This document shows, piece by piece, positions 50,034 to 59,930 of a stretch of 64,000 nucleotides of DNA. Numbering within the stretch: position 1 is the first letter of the stretch; every line of letters starts with the position of its first letter. A program made the translations under genes and the position numbers. The stretch comes from Sycobia sp. Sy_11 (lineage: Eukaryota; Arthropoda; Insecta; Hymenoptera; Epichrysomallidae): NCBI GenBank assembly GCA_018907035.1, contig JACCIC010000121.1:1637125-1701124 (forward strand). The letters run 5' to 3'. Under the pieces are notes generated by a model. That model was not told where the DNA came from and ran no database searches. It was given only the letters and a program-made list of their open reading frames with translations.

Positions 50034-51130
50034 AACCCTGTCGAAAACGTAAACGCAGTCACTCGTGCGCAAAAGAAAAGGCTTCTTAATCTGGATAGAC
50101 CAGTTACAAATTCTGAAATTCCAAGTTCCCCCTTAACTGAATGTCATAGGTCCCCTAAAGAATCTCGAGAGGAGAATGGCTATATTTATAAGTCACATAT
50201 TTCTAAGTTTTCGAAGGAAGTCCAAGATTTTTCAAAGTTTGATAAGGAGAAAGCAAGCCATGCTAATTTTTCTAAGTTGGGAGCAGATACCGCTGATTTG
50301 AAAGAGAAAATTTTAAGAAAAAACAGAAGGAAGTGAAGAGGATCGAAAATCCAGAATAAAAACATAAATAATAACGCTAAGATGAAGAAAAGTACAGAAG
50401 AAGTAATCGAAGTCCGTCCACAACGACGTAAAACTACGAACCAAACCCAGAAATACAGTCCGGAAACGCAAGGGACTAATAGAGCGACTGCTGCGGTTGA
50501 CACTTCCATTTTTAAACAGGGGGAAAGCGAAACTTCGGATCCGCATCAGATAGGAACTAATAACGTTCGAACGCTTCGTAAACGCCAAGGCCGATCGATT
50601 AAAGAAGCTCGAGATGATGGAAAGCCGATCAATGTTATCCAGAATAAATCGCGCAAATTAACGAAAAAGCAGAAGAATAAAAAACTTACTAAGTTGTATA
50701 AATCGAAAATTAATAAGCCAACATTCGTCCGAAAGAGCAAAGTAACTGATATTTTACAGAAAGGTAGAGAGTCTACAAGCGAATCAGACAATGAGTCATC
50801 ATACTTCCCGCAGCGTAAATCGAAAATGATAGGTAGAAAACCTAAGGGAAAACCTACTTTACCATCCGAAAGTAATATGGATCAAAGCAGTAGCGACATA
50901 GATACCTCTAGTAGCGAAAGTTCGGTAATGGAGCAAAGTAATTGTTCTGATTGTGGCAACGAAAGTAAAAGCGACAATGCTAAAAATAGCAAAGCTGACG
51001 TTGAAGGAAAGAGTTTAAGAGAGAGCAAAAATAAAATTGTGGAAACCAAGGAAGCGATTCAATTTCACAATGATCATATCCTATATTTTATCAATAGCAA
51101 AGGCGAACCTTGCGACCTAGGTGCGACGAG
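50034..51130 (+). pseudogene. Charged, Ser/Lys-rich insert between RNase H and integrase
   Basis: About 365 codons, mostly open, separate the RNase H end (NVHADALSRNP) from the integrase. The tether in related elements is usually far shorter. The segment is Lys/Arg/Ser/Glu-rich (KSRKLTKKQKNKK, SSSDIDTSSSESS, CSDCGNESKSD) with no domain I recognise. It looks disordered and nucleic-acid- or chromatin-binding. One TGA at 50334-50336 and a frame change near 51,120-51,135 interrupt it. It could be a captured segment or an expanded linker that tethers the integrase. Confidence 0.6.
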
Positions 51131-52494
51131 AAGCTAAGGTAAGCCCATACAGACGAAGCAATCGTAAGTTCCTAATTGCTATGAGTAGTAAGGGTCACCA
51201 ACCCGAATCATTGTCAAAAATAAAAGAGAACATGCAGAATGCATGTAAAGAGTTAAAAACATTTAGCTTACTTCAAAATATTGACGAATTCAGTATTGCT
51301 CACTCGCCAGACATTCAAGGATTAGAATGGTGCGAAGTCATGAGTATTTTTCAAAATCAATTTAAGGACACCAATATAAAAATAATAATTTGTAAAGGCA
51401 CGTTAAAATTTGTCCCGCCTGATCGTCGAGATGAAATTTTCTATGAATACCATAACTCGCCGATTGGCGGCCACCGAGGTGTTTCTAAAACGTATAATCG
51501 TATCAGGCAAGAGTACTACTGGGATAACTTAAAGGCAGATGTGCAAAGACGCATTCAGCAATGTATAGATTGTCAACTAAAGAAACTCGTATGGGTAAAG
51601 ACAAGACAACCCATGGTTATTACGGACACACCGGATACTACATTCGAGAAAATAGCGCTCGATATACTGGGCCCATTATCGAGAATGAGACTCGGAAATG
51701 AGTATATCCTAACAATGCAAGATCAGTTATCAAAATATGGTATAGCTGTCCCGCTGCCGAACGCTTTGGCATCCACAATTTCCGATGCATTCATAAAGAA
51801 ATGCATCTGTATCTTTGGTGCTCCGAAAGTGATACTTACCGATGGTAGAAATTTTTGAGTAGTTTAATGCAGAGAGTAGCAAAGAGATTTAGAATAAAGA
51901 AAGTCAGAACAACTGCATTCCACCCTCAGTCTAATGGGTCCCTAGAACGGTCTCATCACGCGTTAGAAGAATTTCTCAAACAACATACGGAAAAAGATTC
52001 CGCATGGGATGAATGGGTAGAAATAGCGATGCTCAATTACGTGTGTACAGGAAAGTACCAAGCATACGCCATTTGAAATAGTTTTTGGTAAATTAGCTAG
52101 ACTTCCCTCAAACGACCCACTTCGCGAAGCCGATTTGATTCCAACCTATCAAGGTTATGTCAAGGAATTAGTCGTTAGACTAACAGGGATAAAAAAATTA
52201 GTTTACGATAACATTATCAAATCGAAAGAAAAATCGAAAGAACGGTATGACCGTCACGTTAAAGAGGTAAAATTTAGAGTAGGTGACTATGTGTTTTTAC
52301 TAAGCGGTCCGAAACCTGCGAAATTATCAAATCAATATTCCGGTCCGTTCCGTATATTAGAGATCATCGGGAAAAACAATATAAAAATACAATATAAAAA
52401 GGGCGGAAAAATTGTTCACGCGAATAGATTGCAAATATCGTATATTAATAACGACGCAAGAAACGTTGAAACTAAGACTAATAATAATCCGTAA
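51131..52494 (+). pseudogene. Gypsy integrase
   Basis: Inserts the cDNA into the genome. The zinc-binding HHCC module (YHNSPIGGHRG...CIDCQ) is followed by the DDE core: ALDILGPL (Asp 1), ILTDGRNF (Asp 2) and SNGSLERSHHALEEF (Glu), then a C-terminal domain with KFRVGDYVFLL and PFRILEIIG, ending in TAA at 52494. The frame is broken at 51,855 (a short T-run directly after Asp 2) and near 52,050. No chromodomain is evident. Confidence 0.9.
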
Positions 52495-53021
52495 ACATAA
52501 GCATAACTGGCAGTCTCAATTAAAGAATATATGGACGTACGAAGTACGTATCTATGTGCGAATAAATGCATATATTCAAAATAAAAAAAAATACGAAAAA
52601 AAATCGTAAAAATATATAAAAATAAAAAAAACCTTTTTTTACGAACCTAGAGCGTCAAAACATAGTACTGCAATAATGAATGTAAGGCGTATTAAGATAG
52701 TTTAAGATTCTTGTACTCAGTTGCATGCTAACGTGAAATTAATTAAATATATCTATTTGGAGATACACCGTAAACACATTCGCGATCGATATTTGTAACC
52801 TTAACATTGTAAGTAGAATTAATAGCGCCTATAACTAGAAGAAAGAAGAACCAGAATTCGGTTAGCCAGTACGTGCAAATTACTCATGCTTGTCACCCTC
52901 GAACGAGTAACAAACCAAACTACCAAGAAGAGAGTCGAACACTATACCAATGGTTACAACAACTCAGCGTGATGGTTGTTTGGACCTTTTCAAGCCCCAA
53001 CCAACCATTTAAAGTTGCGGG
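52495..53021 (+). other. Gypsy 3' untranslated region, no env
   Basis: AT-rich with A-runs at 52,580-52,640. No env-like frame, signal peptide or membrane segment was found. The last bases before the 3' LTR (AAAGTTGCGGG) are the only polypurine-tract candidate and are a weak one. Confidence 0.6.
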
Positions 53022-53066
53022 TGTTGCGTCCAGCAACGATGTCGGATATATATATATATATATATC

Positions 53067-53124
<58 letters not shown>

Positions 53125-54189
53125 ATATATATACACGTATATATAGATGTATATACATGTATACGCATTTACGTGTCTACGTATATATGGATGTGCGTAT
53201 AAATATTTACACAAGTGGTCGTTCCCTTGTAGTTTCTCGCGCCCGGGAATGTACGCGGATTGTGAGCGAGGAGGAGAGTAAAATAGAAATTGAGAGAAAG
53301 AAAGAAGAAAAGGGGCGAGCGTTTGGCAACGTCGCGATTGCTCTGTCTGCAAATATATATATATATATATCTACGTATAAGATACGTACAAGAAGGAAGA
53401 AGAATATTCTAAAATCGTTGTGTGCCTGGAAACTGGAGAAGTGTAGACAGCGTCGAGTGACGAACTGCGCACGCCTCCCCCCCCCCGCAATAAAAACCAG
53501 ATGCGGCCCAATCGAGGCTGCCTGGCTGCGGGCCCGCCGTAAGTTATACAGTTAATCATATTTTGCGAACCACAATTATTATTATAGCTTTAATTATTAT
53601 TATTATTGTTAACAAAGTTAGTTATTATAGTAAGGTTGACTATTATTATCAGTGTTTACCTTATTATTTTAATTATTATTATTGTTATTACGTTAATTAT
53701 TATCAATCATGTTTATCTTACTTGTATATTATTCTTTTGATATTATTACCAGGATCGTTATTATTAAGATTTTTACCATTACTATTAGTAGTATCATTAT
53801 TATTACAATTATTATTTTTAGTATTAATATTCATATTTTTGACTCGTATTCGCCATCATAAAACGCAATAGTTTATAAGAGTATGTTATTTTATATTAGC
53901 CTGTTATAGTTAATCAATTATTATTATTTAATAATTATATTTTCTGTCAAATATTAAATAAGTTAGTTTATAATTCAGGACGACGCCTAGGTTTGCTCCA
54001 TGTAGTTATATGAAAAGTCTTTGTCCAGCAAAAGAGAAAGTAATAATCATAATAATTGTACGAGATGAAGGGAAGTATAATATTTCTATAATAAAAGATC
54101 GTCCCTTCATCTCTCCCACCACCATATATTTTCTCAGCGGAGAAAATTTCGGCGGCGTCGCGCCCCGACTATAATTTCGGGCCCGCTAG
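53022..54189 (+). repeat. Truncated 3' LTR of gypsy element
   Basis: Begins TGTTGCGTCC as the complete LTR does and matches it closely, with about ten substitutions in the last 650 aligned bases by eye. It lacks the block corresponding to about 40913-41485, with TAA microhomology at the junction, and stops at GCCCGCTAG (equivalent to 42134), losing the final 544 bases. No target duplication matches either side. Confidence 0.85.
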
Positions 54190-54190
54190 T

Positions 54191-54470
54191 AGATAGGCTA
54201 TGGGCATTCTAGCACATGGGCATTCTGGCACACTCTCCCCCCCTGAAATCTGTGCTTTGGCCCTGTGGGCATTCAAGCACACCTCCCCCCCTTGAAAACT
54301 GTGCTGAGCCCCCCTGCATATTGTAATGTATAGAGAATGAGGTCACCTCCCAAAAACGATGCCGCTCTCGCTATATTAGATAATGAGAGAGAGAGATGGG
54401 GAACGACTCGTTTCATCATTTCCATTCATTACATTTGAGCCGAGTGCTATTTCTTCACGATGAAAATTTA
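54191..54470. repeat. C-tract tandem repeat, 2-3 units
   Basis: A unit of about 55-65 bp starting GGGCATTC, with a C-run (CTCCCCCCC) and then TGTGCT, occurs twice at about 54228-54310, with a shorter copy before it. It lies exactly at the junction between the truncated gypsy LTR and the virus-like element and may mark an element end. Confidence 0.55.
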
Positions 54471-54484
54471 ATATGCGTGTGAGA

Positions 54485-55680
54485 AAAGCGAACACCGTTG
54501 ATGGCTATCTATTATTACAGAAAATGCTTGCCCATATACTGTATACTGAAAGCGAGTTATTTTTCTTTGCCGCTCCCACACCTTGCATCCTCTTAGTTTC
54601 GATCGAGGATAATATCTATGCGTTTGTAAAAGGGAGTGAGTATGGAAAACCAGAGTACAAGTATCTATTTTGAAAGAGGCCCACTTCTCGGAAAAGCATG
54701 GGAAAGGGTCGGAATAGAGGCAGACACTGGTGCAAGTGAGGTAGACCGTTGTCAATCAGTATAATCTGCTTAAAGTCATAATGCACTTTGCGTTGGTGGT
54801 TATGAATGTCTATCGTTATAGAAAACAGGTACACCAATACTGAAAGCGACTTATTTTTCTTTGCCGGGCTCACGCCCCCCCCCCTCCCCCCTGCACCCTC
54901 ATTAGTATAATCCGCTTACCTGTTCTAATGCGCTTGCCGCAGATGCACGTGCAAGACCGAGGTGAACTCATCAATTAGGATAACTATAACCAAGATGATT
55001 TTCTTTTTCTTTGTAACTCTCTAGATTTGTATCTTGTTGATTTCGACCGAGTATAATATCCTTGCGATTGAAAAGAAGGGAGTGACTGCGGGAAATCAAC
55101 GTATAGTTCTATTTTCGAAAAGGTACACTGTTTGGAAGGAGCATGTGAAAGCGGGTCTGACGAGAGGCGAGCACGTGCACCTCTTGACCAACTGACTGAG
55201 GTTAACTCATCAATTAGGGTAATGCGCTTTCCGTTGATGGTTATAAATGTCTATTGTTATAGCTAACACGGGAGACAATACGATATACTGTAAGCAAGAT
55301 CATGTTTCTATTTTTCTTTGTCACTCCCTCGCTTTAAATCTTTACGATTTCGGTAGAATACAACATCAATGCGATTGGAAATCCAAAGGAGTGACTGTGG
55401 GAAACCAGCATATAGGCGTTCTATTTTCAAATGGTTTATTTCTTGGCAGGAACATGGAAAAGTAGGTCGGAGGAGAGGCGAACACGTGCGCCTCTCGATA
55501 TACTGACCGAGGGTGACTGATCATATAGTTTAATCCGCTTATCGTTAATGGTTATAGATGAGTATTGTTATAAGGAACAGGTGAGATCATATTAAATGCT
55601 GGAAGCGAGGTATTTTTTCTTTATTAGTGCTACGCTTTCTCGCTCGAATAAAGAAGAACGTGAAACCGCCTAAAATCATA
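54485..55680. repeat. Four diverged promoter-like repeat units
   Basis: A motif GTTGATGGTTATAAATGTCTAT (or close) occurs at about 54500, 54794, 55235 and 55543. After each comes a diverged copy of the same block: TACTGAAAGCGAGTTATTTTTCTTTG, then a CTCC/CACC stretch, then GATTTCGNNNGAGTATAAT. Unit spacing is about 290-440 bp. No long frame spans it. It resembles a diverged array of upstream regulatory units or decayed paralogous gene starts. Confidence 0.5.
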
Positions 55681-55789
55681 GATCATACGAGATAGACAGG
55701 TCATTAGAAAGATTATAGCGAGCGATTGTGGGGAAAAATTTTGTCTTTGCTAGGCGCACGCTTAGCTCATTATTGCGTTTGGAGTGATA

Positions 55790-56200
55790 CAATTTCCACC
55801 AATGACGAGTAACGTATGCTTCACCGAGTCTCAGAGGGAGGAGAAAATTTGTCTTTCTCCACCAATGAGGAATAATATACGCTTTGCCGTGGCTGAGAGG
55901 CAGGAGGTTACAATTTTCATTTGGTCGATCAGAAAAATCTAACCGATTACCATACAAGTAAGTGGTGGGAGGGGGATGGATTATCAAGGAGGGAGGAGAA
56001 AACTTGTGCTCCAGCACCAATGAGAAAAATTTTCTTGCATCAAAGTAGAAGGGGTGAACCATCCTTCCCATAAGTTAGTAAACGAAGGCGGTTCTTCTTT
56101 TCTTTTTTTTTAACCAATAGAAACGTTTTCTCATAAAAGGTCAGCACTGGAAAACTGTATAAAAGCGGAATCGCAGTCAGTTTTTCCATCACAATCTGCC
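55790..56200 (+). promoter_or_regulatory. CCAAT cluster and TATA box of the 56.2-kb gene
   Basis: ACCAATGA-type CCAAT boxes lie at about 55797, 55860, 56016 and 56113. A perfect TATAAAAG is at 56158-56165, with an arthropod-like TCAGT initiator at 56177 or an ATCACA about 30 bases down. The gene's ATG follows at 56240. Confidence 0.6.
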
Positions 56201-56239
56201 TTCAAATTTCAAAGATTAATAATATTAAAAATTAGAAAA

Positions 56240-57008
56240 ATGAAGGTAGCTGTGAGCACGGCAGGCAGCAGCAGAAGCAACGGCAACGGCAACAACAACA
56301 GCAACAGCATCAGCACCGGGAAGCGGCTGCCTGCTGTGGAAAAGGCTCCCCGAAGCAGGGGGAAGTACTTGAAATCAATCGACCTGTTTGGGGAGGAAGA
56401 ACATGAGGAGGAGGATGCGCGGCCGACGACGCCCATTTCAATTGTTGCAGCGTCACTGACAAGGGCTGTAACGCCCTGCCTTGAAGAAGAGGCAAGGAGC
56501 CGATTCCCAGGCACCGCAACCGACTGGAAAGCGCTCTATCGAAGAGCGCAGGAGATGACCGAAGCCATCCGTCAAGCGGTCAAATTCGCGGAATTATTCG
56601 AAAAGCTAGATGGAGGTAAGGAAAATAATAATTTGTTATAATATTCTTCTATTTTAAATATAAATATTAAATAATATATTTATTTATATATATATAATTT
56701 TAAAATATATTTAATTTTATATTTAATTAATATTAATATGTATGATTTTTTGTTTATCTGTTATAGGGACGAAGAATGCAAGCGATGGGCATCGCAAACG
56801 GTCAAGGAGCCGTTCGGTGAGGAAGGGAAGAACACGAAGCCGTCCTAGAACGCCGAGGATGGCGCAGCATCACAGCCGCAGCCCATCCATCGCAAGTATG
56901 CGATATTCAAGCTGCTCGAGCGTTGAGGAAATCAACGCCGAACTTCCCCCAGCGCAGCCAAGGATAGTGCAAGACGTAAGATTAGAAAAAAAAATGCAAT
57001 TAAATTGA
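56240..57008 (+). CDS. Small basic, SR-like two-exon protein of the virus-like element
   Basis: Exon 1 at 56240-56615 begins with ATG and ends GATGGAG|GTAAGG; exon 2 at 56767-57008 follows TTATAG and ends in TGA. Phase is kept (G|GG). The protein (about 205 aa) has an Asn/Ser-rich N-terminus (NGNGNNNSNSIS), an acidic patch (EEEHEEED), a possible helical segment (WKALYRRAQEMTEAIRQAVK) and an Arg/Ser-rich stretch in exon 2 (RKRSRSRSVRKGRTRSRPR) typical of nucleic-acid-binding or packaging proteins. I recognise no family. Association with the polymerase-bearing element is inferred from proximity, similar promoter style and lack of other host genes nearby. A host gene cannot be excluded. Confidence 0.55.
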
Positions 57009-57064
57009 ATAATATTGAATAATAAGTATATTTATATGTAATATGTATATGTAATATGTATAGA

Positions 57065-57551
57065 TAAAAATAAAAAATGTATGAAAATATTAAAGAAAGT
57101 GTATTGTAAAAGAAAATAAATAAAAATAACTAAAGAAATGGAAAAAACAAAATTATGACGTTTTACCTTTTATCCTACCTTTCCTCATTGAATAAAGAAC
57201 GTACATTAATAATAATTAAATTAATTAACAGTAATAATTATATAATAGTAGATTTATAATATATAATAATAGTAATGTATGAAAAGATATGAATATATAT
57301 TATTCAATATATATATTCAATATATGAATAAAAATGTATGAAAATATTAAAGAAAGTGTATTGTAAAAAAAATAAATAAAGAAATGTGAAAAAACAAAAT
57401 TATGATGTTTTACCTTTTATCCTACCTTTCCTCATAGAATAAAGAACGTACATTAATAATAATTTAATTAATTAACAATAATAATTATATAATAGTACAT
57501 TTATAATATATAATAATAGTAATATATAAAAATATATGAATATAAATTATT

Positions 57552-57590
<39 letters not shown>

Positions 57591-57790
57591 ATATATTCAA
57601 TATATGAATAAATTGAATGAAAAATTACAGAAAGTGTATTGTAAAAAAAATAAATAAAAATAAATAAAGAAATGGAAAAAAAACAAAATTATGATGTTTT
57701 ACCTTTTATCCTACCTTTCCTCATAGAATAAAGAACGTATATTAATAATTTAATTAATTAACAATAATAATTATATAATAGTACATTTAC
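57065..57790. repeat. AT-rich tandem array, about 270-bp unit, 3 copies
   Basis: Three copies start at about 57070, 57331 and 57611. Each runs AAAGTGTATTGTAAA, then ATGANGTTTTACCTTTTATCC, then CATTAATAAT and a (TA)-rich end. The copies differ by indels in the (TA)n ends. The array sits directly downstream of the 56.2-kb gene, and the repeated block contains AATAAAGAACG, so each unit could supply polyadenylation signals. Confidence 0.75.
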
Positions 57791-57894
57791 ATTATCTCTT
57801 GTCAACAAAAAAATAATTTCATCATAATTAATAAAATAATAAAATCATTAATTAAAATAAATTGAAACAGTTTTTGTATTCAAGAATAGTATCT

Positions 57895-58251
57895 AAAACA
57901 TTTTTTTCATTCATTTAAAAAATTATTTTTTCATTTATTTACTATTCAGTTATTTTTATTTTATTAAATTACTTCATTATTCTTTGACTTATTTTTTTTT
58001 TTTATTTTTAAAAAATTGATAGTATCAAATTTTTTCATTCATTTAAAAAATTATTTTTTCATTTATTTACTATTTAGTTATTTTATTTTATTAAATTACT
58101 TCATTATTTTTTGACTTATTTATTTTTATTTTAAAAAATTGATAGTATCAAATTTTTTTTCATTCATTTTTAAAATTGTTTTCATTGATTTACTATTTAT
58201 TTTTATTTTATTAAATTACTTCAATATATTTTTTTTTAAATTATTTAAAAA

Positions 58252-58286
<35 letters not shown>

Positions 58287-58290
58287 ATAG
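57895..58290. repeat. AT-rich tandem array, about 128-bp unit, then poly(A)
   Basis: Three copies of a unit with TTTTTCATTCATTTAAAAAA, ATTTACTATT and AATTACTTCA start at about 57903, 58031 and 58159, followed by an A-run at about 58254-58284. No coding content was seen. Confidence 0.7.
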
Positions 58291-58429
58291 GAATAATATA
58301 ATATAAAAATTTATATTATACAATAATATTAATAATTGAAATAAAAATTACAAATCTGATTTTTTTCAAGATATATAGTATTTATTAATATAATTTTTTT
58401 ACAAATTTCATTTTACAATAATGCTATTT

Positions 58430-59233
58430 TTAGTCAATTTCATCTCGTCCATACTTTCCACTCAAATAATTTTGCAACCATGTACGCATTATAGTGACAT
58501 TTCGTATCGCACACATTGGTATACTTCGGCTGCATAATGGATGGTTGTGGCAAATCACATTTTGACCTTCACTCTGCAATGTTTGCAATGATGGACAATG
58601 TAGCTCCTCCTCCATATCAGATATAATTCTGGAATTAGAAAAAAAGTATAAGAAAGTATAAAAAAGTATGAAAAAGTATGAAAAAAGTATGAAAAAGTAT
58701 GAAAAAAGTATGAAAAAGTATGAACAATGTATGAACATTGTATGAAAATATACTTTTCCATAAAGTTTATTTTTTATTACTTTCTGAAATATATACATGA
58801 AATAAATATAAAGATGATTATAAGTATGCAAATTACTTACATATTTGGGAGAATGGTTGTCAACCATTCCTTCTTCTCTCGTCCCTTGACATATAATTTT
58901 TTTACTCCAGTACAGCATATCTCCAATGTTCTTTGAAGCCTATGGTATGGAATGTCACCAGTATCCCATTCAAGCCCATGGTAATCACGCTGCAACCAGT
59001 GAACTGTTTTTTTTTTCATTCCATGTCAAGTCACTCCATGGAAATGGTGGCTTAAAGATATACACTGTAGGTAGTGCACCTCTTTCCATACCTAATAAAC
59101 TAAATTCCTTTAAAATGAAAGTTTGCGGGCCTCTTGTCTGAAAACCCTGCATGTCGCAGAAGAATACTTTATCTTCTGGACACTTCAGAATATTTTTTCT
59201 AAACATCACTTCGTATTCCCTCACTCTAGCCAT
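58430..59233 (-). CDS. DMQGF/KEF protein, two exons, possibly nuclease-like
   Basis: Exon 1 at 59233-58841 (ATG; donor AT|GTAAGT) and exon 2 at 58628-58430 (after AATTCCAG; TAA). A 10-base T run (59007-59016, A on the coding strand) carries one base too many or too few, so the frame shifts in exon 1; otherwise about 196 aa. Conserved-looking blocks are VFFCDMQGFQ and FILKEFSLL, then IFKPPFPW, WLQRDYHGLEW, KLYVKGREKKEWL, and in exon 2 CPSL, HPLCSRS and CAIRNVTIM. The acidic residue in a strand followed by GF and KE is reminiscent of DEDD/RNase H-like exonuclease starts, but catalytic residues are not all assignable. I recall similar insect proteins near virus-like DNA elements. The intron contains eight or so GTATGAAAAA repeats (58645-58745). 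It is transcribed away from the polymerase gene. Confidence 0.6.
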
Positions 59234-59930
59234 TCTCAGTTTATTTCTATTTACCGATAGTTAGAAGTATTGATTATGAATGCAAGTTATATGCTTATGC
59301 ATTCATTTTTATAATAGTTCTCCCCCTCCTCGTGAAATGAGAACTGTCCTACAATTGGCTGAGAAAAATAAAATAGATTCGATTGGATGATGAAGATTGA
59401 ATTTTTTTTGGTTGGTGACAAGTCAATTCATCCCCTCTATTCTTAGAGAAAGTCACTTACGATTGGGCGTGGGAGAAGAAAAGCATTTGTACGTTGAGAA
59501 AGCAAGTAACGGTAGATATTTAGATGTTCCTAAACTCTACACGCCCCCCCTCGTAGGAAATCACGTTTATGATTGGACGTTCAAGGAGAAAGGATGATAT
59601 TTTGATTGGTTTTAGTCTACATATATTCTTCTCATTCTAACACGCTATTGAATGTTTTCTATCGTAGGCTTGACATTGTGCTTCCACTTCTGTTTCCCCT
59701 TCTCCTTATTTTTCATTTTCCTTTAAAAGCGAGACAGTTTCTTGGAGGAACACAGTTTTTACACCACAGTTAAATAAGTTCAGTTTCATCTTTCTTATTT
59801 TTTCTATTGCCAGTTATACAAGTGTGTTGTATTGTAACAGTGAATAAAGACGCAATATTAAGTGAAGTCTGATATATTTTAAATATTTTTTAAAATATAT
59901 GTTATTAATTCACGTTAAAATAAAAGTAAA
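59234..59930. promoter_or_regulatory. Bidirectional promoter region between the DMQGF gene and the polymerase
   Basis: Minus-strand TATA (TATAAAAA, 59313-59306) lies about 75 bases before the DMQGF gene ATG. On the plus strand six ATTGG (inverted CCAAT) sites lie between about 59,353 and 59,610, TTTAAAAG is at 59722-59729 with a CACAGT initiator near 59,751, and the polymerase ATG is at 59931. The layout mirrors the CCAAT plus TATAAAAGCG arrangement before the 56.2-kb gene. Confidence 0.55.

Larger units (their letters stand above)
43106..54189 (+). mobile_element. Ty3/gypsy retrotransposon, internal region with truncated LTRs
   Basis: The order LTR tail, tRNA-Pro primer site, accessory frames, Gag, protease-RT-RNase H-integrase and second LTR defines a gypsy element of about 11 kb as it stands. 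Only the last 24 bp of the 5' LTR remain (43106-43129). The 3' LTR (53022-54189) lacks the last 544 bp seen in the complete LTR at 40385 and also an internal block of about 570 bp. Pol sequence motifs are closest to the 17.6/297-like errantivirus group as I remember it, but no env gene is visible between integrase and 3' LTR. Multiple frameshifts and stops make this copy defective. Confidence 0.9.

Noticed and set aside
52495..53021. Possible env gene after integrase
   Set aside because: No signal peptide, cleavage site, membrane anchor or frame longer than about 65 codons.
58645..58745. GTATGAAAAA repeats as a possible CRISPR-like array
   Set aside because: A simple 10-11 bp tandem repeat with no spacers, inside an intron of an animal gene.
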